Assembly: GCF_029227915.1 (NCBI RefSeq)
Contig: NC_079882.1
Coordinates: forward strand, 9,672,001 to 9,736,000
Length of the DNA stretch: 64,000 bases
Source of the DNA: Hydractinia symbiolongicarpus
Taxonomy: Eukaryota; Cnidaria; Hydrozoa; Anthoathecata; Hydractiniidae
Direction: 5' to 3'
Shown: piece after piece, positions 1 to 11,366 of the stretch
Layout: every line of letters starts with the position of its first letter
How positions within the stretch are numbered: position 1 is the first letter of the stretch
Program-made: the position numbers and the translations under genes
Notes under the pieces: generated by a model
What the model saw: the letters and a program-made list of their open reading frames with translations, nothing else
Databases searched by the model: none
What the model was told of the DNA's origin: nothing

Positions 1-1132
1 CAGCAGTTCCTGGAAAAAGGTGCTATCTTGGCGATGAGAAGACGTGCAAGTCACATGTAAATTGAATTTTCCTTGACAGACAACATCTAAGTATATAACA
101 TTTGAAATTAATAAAAACTAACAAAAAAATTAAAATCTGATATTTATCTAGTCTTTCATTTCCTTTTCTCGAGTAAAAGTTTTGAGTTATCCAAAGATAT
201 TAGCCTTAGAAGGACAAAAAATGGGTCGAGTTAACGAATGTTAAAGTTAACCGTAGTTTTTTATAAGAAAGTATCACGGAAGTTCAAGGAACCCACGAAA
301 ATATATCGAGAAGAAAGTTCGAGTTATCCAGTGTTAGAGTTACCGGAGGCGAACTGTATATACAGTTAGCTTCCGGTAATTATCATTCCTGGAGACTCGG
401 CTTCGCACGTGTAATGCTATATATAAACTATGCTGTGCTTTTTGAGTTTATTATTTACTTTTTCGACATCATAATACTTTAATCTGCCATATCGCTTAAT
501 CGAAAGCTGTATTCACACCGGGTTGTACTTATTACTGTAATTTAGACATTGTTGAGCACGCCTATTTCTTTTAAGACAATTTTGGCTAAATAACATTTTT
601 TTTGGCGGGGGAGTTAACGAAGCTTTAAATTAACAATACACTGGTGACGTAAAAATTTTTTCAAAGGGTTTTTAGATGTCATCCGCATCTGCAACTTAAG
701 GTCTCGCAAAATCTACAAAAAATAACATTTGCTATCAATTTTTGGCTAGCTAGGTGTTTTGTTCTATTTCGTTAAATATAGGGGAGTATGTAAAAATAAA
801 TTTCTAGGAAACTATACAAAGTATTGTTGCTAATATTTTAGAATGTTTGGTTTGAAAGTGGTGTGACATGGCTTTTAGTGGTAAGACAACTGTTAATTTA
901 AAAGATACCATCCACCTTAATCGTCAAAATAAGAATTTAATTTTTCACCTACGCTTTTTTGGAAGCAAGACAATCGTTTCAATACACTTTATTGCAAATG
1001 CTCAAATTCCGTGACAGTAACTTAATTCAATAGTGTTTGAAATAGCACATCTTCCCTAACCCTACCCCCGTCCTTCTGATTAAGCTCCCAAGGAGCGTTT
1101 TTTACGCTTTTTGTAAAATAATGTTTTTCTAG
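1..1132. other. No confident gene; probable intron or upstream exons of the two-pore channel
   Basis: The first 60 bases form an open frame ending in TAA at 58-60, with an Arg-rich end, but it is too short to assign. The rest is AT-rich with no exon I can match. The domain II S1-S2 exons of the channel that starts at 1133 should lie here or before the window. Confidence 0.4.
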
Positions 1133-3326
1133 ATTGTTGAAATTCTTTGCATCGCAATGTATGGTGGACCGTTTCCTTATCTAACCAAGTACGTTTTTAC
1201 ATTTTTGTAAGTTTTATAATGTTCGACACGAGATATTTTTGAGTAACATAGGATCATCTATTTAGGCAAGAAATAATCGCACGTAGTCAGAAATACAGTT
1301 TTATGTCATTGTACAATCTACTGCGTATAACGAACATGTTAATTATCATTCGACTACTTCGTATTATACCAAGTATCAAGGTAAGAAATTTATCTAGTGC
1401 GTTTGACCATTATTTTTTTACAGATGACATGTGTATTCACTGACTTCAGAATTTTGTTTTAGCCGCTCTCTATGGTTGCAAGCACATTGGTTGACCTTAT
1501 GAAAAATATGAGGGCTTTTGGTGGTATTGTGATAGTAAGCTTTAACTTATTCCTAAATAATGAAATTATTAAGCAACGTGTGTACAACTTTACATAAGAA
1601 ATTTTTATAAAAATCATCATCAAGGCTCAATTTCTGAATATTCAAATCATGAGACTCAAATGAAAAAAGAGGAAGAAGAGTGTGTTTTAAAAACATTTGC
1701 AGATTTACTGTGGTCGCAAATTTTTTAACACTATTTTTAGTTGATATATTACGTGTTCGCCATATTGGGAATGATGTTGTTCGAAGGAAAAAGCCCTCAA
1801 CCACCACAAAATTTAACTGCATAGTAAATATACCTCTTGTATTTTTTTCTTTCTATATTATAATACCCGTATACGTCTGTCTGTCACACGAAACGGTACT
1901 GCAAGTAGCGAGACGCACGCAATGCGGTATAAATAGGACGGGAGAACCCGTAAATTTATCTACGGGCCACCGACTAGTATAAAATATTCCATGACCTCCA
2001 TGATTTCAAATATAAATATTTTATATATTTTAGTATTAATGAACATAACACAAGCTGGTGTGGTTCGTATGAACAACTTCAATATTATGCAAACAATTTT
2101 GATGACTTCGCAGTAAGTATGCACCTTATAACACAATACATATTGCAGCCTTGTGTTTTTCCCTTCTGTTGCTCTTCTCTTTAAGTTTAAGTTAACATAC
2201 TTTTTACAGGCTTCACTGGTTATTTTGTGGGATGTTATGGTGGTAAATAACTGGTTTGTTTTTCTACATGCCTACAACAAAACCACTAATAGCAGGTAAG
2301 TAGGATGACAAATTCGCCTTTAAAATCTGAAAGTATAGCAGCCAAACACGTGGAATTTGGCTCAATTCGAGAATGTTGAGGTTTAAATTCTAAATTCGTT
2401 TGCGTACGCGAGTACATAGTCTTATCAGAAAAATATTTGGGCAAAATATTTGTTACCTAGAGAAGATTTTGTCCATTTTTGCAAAATTTACCTAAGTTTT
2501 TTTCAGTGCTTTCTATGTAGACAGTACACTGTAAAAACTATAGAATTAAGTTTTTTAAAACATAATTCGTGTGACAAAATTTTCGTCAAGCAAAATATTC
2601 GTCCTTCCATAAAATTTCGTCACTTTTGTCCAACATTTTTTTTCTCAGTAAGTGCTTTCTGAATGACCTGCTGAAGGGAAAGTCTATCCCTTGTATCTTT
2701 TAAATCCTTTTTTTAATTTAAACAAGTAATATCTTTGTGACTAATTACAAATGCTTGCGCATTGCAAAGATTTCCCGTGAAAGTTTTTGATCGTAAAAGT
2801 TACGATTAGTTTATTAGTAGAAGCGCGTGAAAGTTTCTTGGGTCTTTTGTAGATATACGCAGCTGTATTTTGTCATGTGGTGGCTTGTCTCGGTTGTTGT
2901 TTGTATTAACCTCTTCGTTGCATTGGTTATCGAGGTAAACCATTAAAGTATACCTCGTGTCGTCAATTTTTTGCGCATGCGTAAATGATGAACAGTTTGA
3001 AATTAAAGATGGGTTATTTCCTTTTTTAGGCTTTTATCACTCAGTGGGATAAAACAAACTTAGTGAAAAAAAAACAGCATAAAAAAAGAAAATTCGCACA
3101 TACAGAAGAAGTATGTAAAGTGATTTTTTTTACAATGTAAAATGCCTTTATGTTTTCTGATCCTCAATTTATGTATTTTTAGACAAGCCGTCATTTTCGT
3201 GTTCATGAGTGGTTTCGCGCGGAATATCGTGAACCATCTGAGGAGGAGATTTTAAAAGACATTTGGTCGCACCATTATTTGAGACGGTACACATTATTAA
3301 GGCCTGAACAGACGATGCAGGATTAG
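1133..3326 (+). CDS. TPCN2: Two-pore calcium channel, TPCN2-like, 3' part
   Basis: This is the C-terminal half of an endolysosomal two-pore channel, a family known to conduct Na+/Ca2+ in response to PI(3,5)P2 or NAADP. Nine exons join in frame: 1133-1188, 1287-1380, 1463-1534, 1741-1823, 2034-2112, 2210-2295, 2853-2934, 3030-3110, 3183-3326. In order they encode the end of S3, an Arg-spaced S4 (MLIIIRLLRIIPSIK), S5 (YYVFAILGMMLFEG), a pore-loop segment (CGSYEQLQYYANNFDDFA), a second pore stretch with VVNNW, S6 (WWLVSVVVCINLFVALVIE) and a cytosolic tail ending WFRAEYREPSEEEI. The NNFDDFA, VVNNW and NLFVAL blocks and the tail resemble vertebrate TPCN2 more than TPCN1. A Lys-rich insert follows S6. 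The 5' exons were not found, so the gene is partial here. A possible poly(A) signal AATAAA lies at 3434-3439. Confidence 0.88.
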
Positions 3327-3389
3327 TGGCGACAATAACCATTATTAAGACGTGAACAAACGTTGTAGGATTTAGTGGCGAAAATAATC
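3292..3389 (+). repeat. Tandem duplication (about 48-50 bp x2) over the channel stop codon
   Basis: Unit 1 (3292-3339) covers the last codons and the TAG of the two-pore channel. Unit 2 (3340-3389) is a diverged copy starting with the same cattattaag and ending in a similar agtggcgaaaataat. The second copy lies in the 3' UTR. Confidence 0.75.
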
Positions 3390-4254
3390 ATGATGCTTCT
3401 TAATCAATATTATTCGAAGTAGTAAATTTTTTTAATAAAGATTTATCTTATCTATAAAAGTGGGGATTAGAATAAGAAAATATTTTTTAAAGTTTTTTAT
3501 ATCCAAATATTTGTACGTTTTGTAAAAATTAGAAAATAAATCCTTTTTTAATTAACGTTTTTTTAATGACTTTCAATTTGGAAAATATGGCGAAAATATG
3601 TCGGTTTGTAAATCAGGATTTAATTAAATTTTTTTTCAATAACTGGAAAAAGACATCGCAAAAATATGTTGGCTGTTGTTATAAATCGGGGTTTTCCTTA
3701 ACCCGTTTTTTAGTGTAGAGGCGGAAGTACTGGCGGAGGGGATTTGGTTTCAACCAGTTCGACAAATCAATCAATAAATAAGATACTTTGTTGATTGATT
3801 AATCCGAAGATTACAATTCGGTTGAATGTGCATTGAGGAGAAAGACAAGACGGTAATCAATGAATTGGATAGGTTATTAAATAATTTCATTCGAAATTGT
3901 TGCATATAGTTGAAAAAAGTAAATATGAATGGAAATCAGCTGCACGAAACCTTCTTTCATATTTAGTATATTGAGGTGTGACAATGTTTTTTAATATCTT
4001 TTAAGCTTCACGAAATTTGTAAAAAACATGACTGAAATTATGAGATTGAAACTTTAGAGAATTTATTAACTAATTTGCGGTCTTTTAAGCATATATAAAG
4101 CTTGATAAAATTATCAAAAATGCGTGCATTTTATAGATTTCCGCCATCGTTAGCGTAACTAATTAATGAAATTTGAGGACACTTACAATAAAAACAAAAT
4201 AACCGGGCAGTTTAAGTAACGCATTTTTGCCTCTAGCGATCTTTGTATGACTCA
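3390..4254. other. Intergenic AT-rich DNA
   Basis: No gene is seen. Near 3430 an AATAAA probably ends the upstream gene. A TTGATTGATTAA-like stretch at about 3760-3800 is low complexity. Confidence 0.6.
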
Positions 4255-4482
4255 TCAATTTAAAATATCCATCGAATTTTCACACAACTTTCTGTCGATG
4301 CATTTCTTTACAAATAAGCAGTTGTTCATTTTGATACAACATTCGGGACTTTTTAGCGGGACCTTAACTTTACCAATGATCAAAGAGGCTCGGTTATGGA
4401 TTGATTTGAGTTTATCAATTTGCGTTTTCTTTTTGCTGGTGTGAATTTGACTACAATATGTTATGACAGGCATAATGAGCAT
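4255..4482 (-). pseudogene. Fragment of a non-LTR retrotransposon reverse transcriptase
   Basis: A 75-codon minus-strand frame carries MPVITYCSQIHTSKKKTQI followed by KLKSIHNRASLIIGKVKVPL. This order (P-I-x-YC, K-L-x-x-I-x-N-R-A, then I-I-G) is typical of the region just after the RT thumb in LINE elements. The upstream reading (about 4490-4600) is frameshifted, and no endonuclease or catalytic domain is near, so it is a dead 5'-truncated relic. Confidence 0.6.
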
Positions 4483-6863
4483 GTTGTAGATGTTAACAGT
4501 AGCAGCTTTTTATAAGATACGGTCTAACTTTAGCCATCAGCTTGATTCGATTCGAAGCTTTTTGAATTTTGCTTCAAAGTTTAAATAGTAACCTGCAAAA
4601 AATATTTTTTGCTATCTCAGCATTTCTTATGTGCATGTGTGGGCGTCCATTATTGGGCCGTAATTAGCTCTCAATTTTCCTAAGCGTAGAACGCATACTT
4701 TATAAAAATAATGAAGTGCGTAAATCACGTGACTGCTTCTTAAAAATGAGAAATCATGTTCTTGTAAATGGAAATTTTTTAATGTGAATATTAACTGACT
4801 TATTTTTTTGAGGTGGCCGTAATATTTCATAAAAACACAACATCAGTGGAGAAGAGCAGAATTGCAGCGTTAATGAAAAAGTAGATCTAAACAATCATCT
4901 ATTTTATCCCACTCAAAAGAAAATTGTCGAGTTATTCCAGCTATTTAATTGTACAGTAAGCTTACTACACAAAATTAGCCGTATGAAACTTTCTCATGCT
5001 CAATTTATGATCATGTATTGACTTGTTGTTTGTTTTGGAGATTCGGAGTTAACTTTGATGACGTTTTCTTTACTTGATTTGTCTCCATATCTGGAATTCT
5101 TAAATGGTGTTTAGAAAAGTATTAGAGATATGCAAAAGTTTTATTTTTATAAATTATAATGACTTTTCGTGAAATTCATGCGGTATGTTTTAATTAAGCC
5201 GGTTTGAGAAAAGTGGTGATTTTATTTTTTCCCTGTTGTTTTGCTTTCTAGGTAAGCATGTAATGAAAATTCAGAGAAGCTGTGTGTAACGAGGTGTTAA
5301 AATAATGATTGTATTAGTTTCACGAAATACATTTTTTATAAGGGCTATAAAATGCCTGATGCCAGAGCCTTTGTCGTTTACTTGATGACTAACACCGTTT
5401 CTTCGCCTCAGTCCTAAGGGTCAAAAAGGTAAGATGACCTTGGAACGAGGTTGGTTAAATGAGCATGTACTAGATCAATGTATATGCAGTACTTATATCT
5501 GCTTTTTGAAATTTAAAATTCATTTTAAAAAATTACCAGTCACACAAGGTAACCATATTGTTTTTTTTGTGAAGATTTTTATAACAAGATAATTTTTTAT
5601 GGAATTATTTTTCTGGAGGTATTGGCAACCAGTTGTGCTTTATTTTTGGCACAGGTTTTACTTTGTCGCAATCTCTACAGTTTCTTTGGAATGATACTTC
5701 GTCACCAGTGCTAATATGTGACCGGTGCATTGAAAAACGAAATCACGTACAAATTAGTCCTTATTTCTCATTTCTCTTATTACTGTGGCTCATTCGTTTA
5801 GTTGGATCTATTTTTCGTTAAATAAAAAGTTGACAGTGATTACGTTTACAATACTCTTATATTCATACTAGCCGCCAGCCCGTAGAGAACACCACAGATA
5901 TACCAAGCCAAGAAGTTCAGCAACAAAGTGGATAAAAATATATCGCATTTGCTATTTCGTGTTTCCACAGTACAGAATACAGGCATATTATTAAAGCAGA
6001 GGTAAAGACGTTATCAGGCGAACCGATTTCGTATTAAGCATACACGAAAAATCTGTGATCAAAGTTGCAAATGCGATATACTTTTAACGATTACCACGGA
6101 TATTCACAGGCTCATGACTAGTCTCGACTAGTATTTTGCCTGTTATTAAAATATTGAAGCGGTAAATATTTGAACGACGGGAGAATTCTCATGGATTTTT
6201 CCAACGGCTAACGGCTAGTTAAATTCAATAATTTGAAATAAAACATTGTTTACAAACAGTTCTCGATATGATTACGTTATTTAAGTAAGCCTCTTTGTAT
6301 ACCAGAAAGCTGGGAAAAAGAGGATAATCGTTCAATAAGAGGGGTGCTGGTGTAAAACAGTACTTAAAACATTTTTTAAAATTTGCAATAACTTTATTGG
6401 CTCCACTTTAATAAAACCTTCCGTGTTGATATCGTACTTTTATTGATACCAACTTCATCTTTTTCTGCAAGATGTGTTATGAACACATCACTTGATGACT
6501 GTTACTTTAACACCGTATACCGTTATGTCAATAAATTTACCCGTTAAATAAAGTCAGAAACACGAACTGATGTGTTTATCAAAATAAATCGCTTCGAATT
6601 ATTAAAGAGCAGTTCTCTAACCTTTTGCCGCCAATTTTAACAGCTCGTTCCTCGATTACTTTATAAGTAGCTGATTGTTTTTTGAAAAACAAAAATAGCG
6701 TTATTGATATGAAAAAGTATTCTGCTTTTAACTAGAAATCTAAAACTAGTTAGGGGTTGATTACATGGTCTAGAATTTCCCATGGAATCTGCCCTTCTGT
6801 TTTCGTATCATGTTAATTTTATTGGTTTTATATTCGTTTTAGAAAAAAACAAGGTATTGGAAG
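4483..6863. other. Intergenic, no gene recognised
   Basis: AT-rich DNA with short chance frames only. I see no splice-linked coding series, tRNA or clear repeat family. The last few hundred bases should hold the promoter of the ankyrin gene that begins at 6864. Confidence 0.55.
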
Positions 6864-8377
6864 ATGTCTCGTAGAAAGTTTGTATTTGATCAGCTTCATC
6901 AGTTTTTAAAAACAGATGACATAGCGAGCATGTCATACATTTTGCGTTGGGAGTACCAAAAGCAGCAACTATTTCAAATAAAGAATGACGAAGGCTTGAC
7001 ACTCCTGCACATTGCTTGTTTGGAAGGAAACTTAAGATATGTTGATCTACTGTTAGAACACGGTGCTAGTGTACACACGAAAAGTTCTGTTGGATGGACA
7101 AGTCTTCATGCAGCTACTTTAGGTAGGTCAATTCCACCCAACAACGTTTGAACAACGATTCTGTATATTCTCACTACTTCTTTCTTATGATTTGTTATCA
7201 TATACTAACAGGGGGAAACTTCAACGTTGTATCCTATCTCCTTCACAACTGTTCTGCGGATCCATTAGCAAAAGACGACATGGGATGTATTCCATCTGAT
7301 TTAACCATGGATAGAGACATTCTTCAACTTTTAAATGAGCATACGAACAATGAAATCGCAAAGAGAGATATGGAAGCGTTAGCCTCTACAACTAATTTAA
7401 ATGACAGACATCGATCGCATACATGCGACGAAGAATGTGAAAATCAAGATACTATACTTATGCCCCGCACTCAAAGCTTGCTTTTAAACAAAACTGAAGC
7501 TTTACAAATTCGTGTGCAATATGCAAAAACAAACGAAGAAGAGTATCATGGGATTGATAGTAATCTTCTTGCTCCCCATGATTCTTTGCAACGAACTGGA
7601 AGTAATTTGCTCAAATCACACTCTTTAAATGAGAAATTACTTCAAACGTCCATAGCTGAAGAAAGTTTATCGCCCCTTCAAGAAGTTATAAGATGCAAAT
7701 CAGAATCAGATGCAGACACGTGTACAGCACAAGTTGAGAATGACGCACCGAAAACAGAAAATGAAAACAAACGTAAGGGGAAAAAAGTTCTCAAGTTGAA
7801 GAAACATAAAAGGAATGCAAAAACAAAAAGTTTGGATAGAACAATGCTCTCAGTTGAAAGAAGTGCAAATTTTAGTTCAGCTGAAGCAACATTTTGGTCC
7901 GAAAATGTGACAGCTGGCGTGGATAGAAATTCTCTTAGTGAAACTGTTGATATAAACGAATCAGATAGTCTCAATTTGGTGAATGAACTTCAAGAACTCA
8001 AAAGTGAGACAAAATATCTGGATTTAGATGAAACTGATAGCAATGATTTGGATGCTAAAGAATCTATGGTTAAAAACACAGAATCATTTAGCAGTGGTAT
8101 ATCCTCTGCAGGTAGTGAATATTCCATCAAAGATTTAAAAGAACGCCATAATAATACGGTCATGCAACGTAAAATATCCATACCCGCACAATCAACTGAC
8201 TCCTTGTCTCCACCTCCTCCAAGAGCCGTTAAATTTTTCACTTTAGAGCGGACGAGAAGAAAGAAAGAAGCAAAAAATCGAGATTCTGGTGTGTTTGATG
8301 ACGATTTAGAAAGTGACACAGTGGGGGAGGGTGCCAAATCAAATAGAACTTCTCTGGACCACTACAAACTTATATAA
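6864..8377 (+). CDS. Ankyrin-repeat protein with a C-terminal RVxF motif, candidate PP1 regulatory subunit
   Basis: Two exons, 6864-7122 and 7212-8377, join in phase across an 89-bp GT-AG intron and give 474 aa. Residues about 35-125 hold ankyrin repeats (DEGLTLLHIACLEGNLRYVD, then GWTSLHAA joined over the intron to LGGNFNVVSYLL). The next stretch, GCIPSDL, resembles the end of the ankyrin block in small PP1 subunits such as PPP1R27. The remaining 350 aa are polar and look disordered, with a Lys-rich run near residue 220. Near the C terminus RAVKF (nt 8222-8236) fits the PP1-docking consensus [RK]-x-[VI]-x-F. MYPT-type subunits carry this motif before the ankyrin block, so its position here is unusual. 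A possible poly(A) signal AATAAA lies near 8543. The exact family is unresolved, and the PP1 link is inference from the motif. Confidence 0.75.
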
Positions 8378-11366
8378 GTTATTTTTCTCTTCCTCACCAG
8401 TTTTAAAAATACGTCTTCGTTATGTTATAAATATGATGCGCTACAAAAAAGCCTTGAAACATTTTCACTTTTTTAGTTTCAAAGCCTAAAATCCCCTTAA
8501 CTCGCTAAATCTATTTGCACGATAATATAATTTTGTACTTATAAATAAATGCATTTTAATTTGCTTGAGTTAACATCTTGCCAGATTAGATGAGTTAGAA
8601 ATGCTAGATGTCACATGTCACGTTTGTAAGTACGCTTTTCTGTGGAAATCTTAATTGTTTTTTGATTTATAATAACAATTAATTGTGATCCTCCATATTC
8701 TACGTTAAGCCAAACGTTCAGGCAGCTTGCTGTATCTCCATATTTTTGCTTTAGGTTTTCGAGCCTTGTTTGCTTCGCATTTAGCCAGCGAAGCGGGTTT
8801 GCACATATAAGCTAATTTTGTTTATCAGATATTTGACACTGTAAAGAATTCATTGTAATCTCGTCCCTGGACTTCTTTTTACTTTCTGGTATGCGCCCTA
8901 GTCGCATATCAGAAAGCGAAAAAGGAGTCCTGTGAACGATATTGGAATTTATTGTATAATTTATTATAAATAAGCGAATATTAAATTTTTGTTGCAATAC
9001 TTTTATTTGTCGTGGATTTTTGTCTGCAGGTATACGCAATCTTGTCCCCAGGGCTACTTTCTTTCTGACAATCCAGGTTGAGGTACACACATTCTGGTCA
9101 CAAGCAATCCTCAAAATTATCTGGGAGCAATTTTATAACGAGAAGTAAAGCAAGAAGGAACAAAAACATCCCGTAGTCATACTTTTACATATCTAGTGCT
9201 TAGTCCCTAAGATTTGTTAGGTTCCTCACACCGGAGCGGAACAAGAATCTTCTCTAGGTACCAACCAACCATTTTATAGTGCCAAAATGAAAATTTCGCA
9301 GTCCTGGGGATGACATTGTCCATGCTGCGGATGAAAACCAAAACACCGACATTCAGGGTGGGATGAAGGTATGAAAGCAAGATAAGCGTGCGCTTCTTTT
9401 CAAAAACGTAGAGAAAAAGCCCGCGCGCGTCTCATGTATAGTTTTCTTTGTATTATTTAGGAAGTCTGGTTAAAAAGTTTGGTTTTTGCTTATTGCGCTT
9501 ATTCAGCTTCCTAAAAAAAGTAAACAGATACATCTCCGTGCTTTTTTTATTTTTTAAAAAATAAGCAAGTAAGCGTATCAAAGTTGATAGATTTGCTTTT
9601 TTATATGGAGAGAATGCGGAGATGAAAAACTACTTTCCTATCGCGTATAAGCAAAAGAGAAAAGCAAGGTAGACACAATTTTTTTATCCGTAACAAGATA
9701 AATGCAAACATAAGTCCACTTTGTTAGTGTTTATAAGAAATGTCAATTCTTCGATTTGAGGCTCTGGATGTCCTGTATAAACATATATCTAGAAGCTAGT
9801 ATCTTTGCGATGATAGTGAACACACTTTGTCAATAATAAAGACACTATAAATTTACGTCTAAGTTCTCCTTACATTGTCTATTGCAACCATGATGGTAAC
9901 AGATAATCGAAATATTTATGACTTTATCAACAAATCTTTAACTTTTTTTAGCGGTCTTGTCAAAAGTCTGAAGTATAAATTTTAAAAAACAAAATTTATG
10001 AATAATTAATAACTGTTTCGTAGACTTGTCATTAACCCGTGAAAAATTCCTCAGGGTCGCCCGTCAGCAAATTATCAACTCTGTGGGGGAGCCGGAATGC
10101 AGCTGCGAGCAGCCGTTCAGAACCCACAGAACATGGCTTTTATTAAATAAGAAGATTCTTCACAGAATTAAGCTTTCGGTATGATTCTATTCTAAAACAG
10201 AATAAATATGCGCGAATCATAGTCACAAGAAAAAAAATATGGAGCAATTAGCACCAGGCATTTTAAAGTTTAACACGGTGCCGAACGCTGGTAAAGACGA
10301 AAACTTCAGCGCTGTTTACATTTTATGGGCCTAAAAGTGCACTTGGCACTACAAAATCGAAGAACACATAACAAATACGGAAATCGGCTTATAATTCCGG
10401 GAGTCACCAGACTATTTTTTTTCTTGTGACGAAATTTTTTTCCAATATTGCGATTATAAAACACCATTGCTACCCATGATGGAATGAGCATTACTTACCT
10501 TTTAAATCAAAAAGAAACTCAAACTTTTTTGACCTAGCTAGCTAGATGTTATCTTCTAAAATTCTGCACAGAAACATGCGAAATTATTGCATATAAAGCT
10601 AGTTGGCAAAATAATAACTTTAAAACTATTTTCGTGGCATTAATAACTTTTTAACACTATTTAGTATAGCATTTTTAAGAAATATAGCTAGTCCCTCGTT
10701 TTGTCTTCGCTTCGTCATCAAAATAAGCTTTCAGTTTTATTGTTTGGTATTATATTTTGCAGACTGTAGCTTATGGAGGTAGCAAATCGTAAAAAAATAA
10801 CTTTAAAAAAAAATACCACATATCTGTTCAGTCATCGTTGTTGAAGAATATCAATATTATCATGACCTGGAACAGGCGAACTTCATCTAGGCTACGTTTC
10901 GACAGCTACGTCTGTCTGTTAAATAGAAGTGGGCGTTTACTTAATTTTTAACATTTAAAGAGGGCGTTAATTAGGAAGGGGGAGTTAAAAAAAGAGAGTA
11001 TTAAATGGATCAAATACTATGTACGAACATGTTTTGGTAAAAGGTGATGTGGGGGTAGTAGACGTCTTTTAACCTCTGTTATACAGCTACGTGAGAATTC
11101 GATCATATATTCACTATATAAAACAACTCTTAAATAAATGCCCTAGAATAACATAACAGTATTTATAAAACCTAAAAGAAAAGGGAACGAAGTAGGAGAA
11201 AGCGCACCAAAAAAACGAAGATATTTTACACTTCTATATTAAGCTAACAAATAGAAATATTTAAATATAATTAAAAAGCTTGCGTGCCGTCTAGTGCAAA
11301 AGTTACAAAAATGCAACAAAATGTATGTACACCTATCTACCCCAAAATATTTACATGCTTCTCTAG
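8378..11366. other. Intergenic, no gene recognised
   Basis: No coding series found on either strand. A GC-richer stretch at about 10035-10140 stands out from its AT-rich surroundings and may be a repeat fragment, but I cannot assign it. The last few hundred bases hold the BPNT2 3' UTR on the minus strand. Confidence 0.5.

Noticed and set aside
7678-8337. Minus-strand frames of 98 and 115 codons
   Set aside because: They are shadows of the second exon of the ankyrin-repeat gene.
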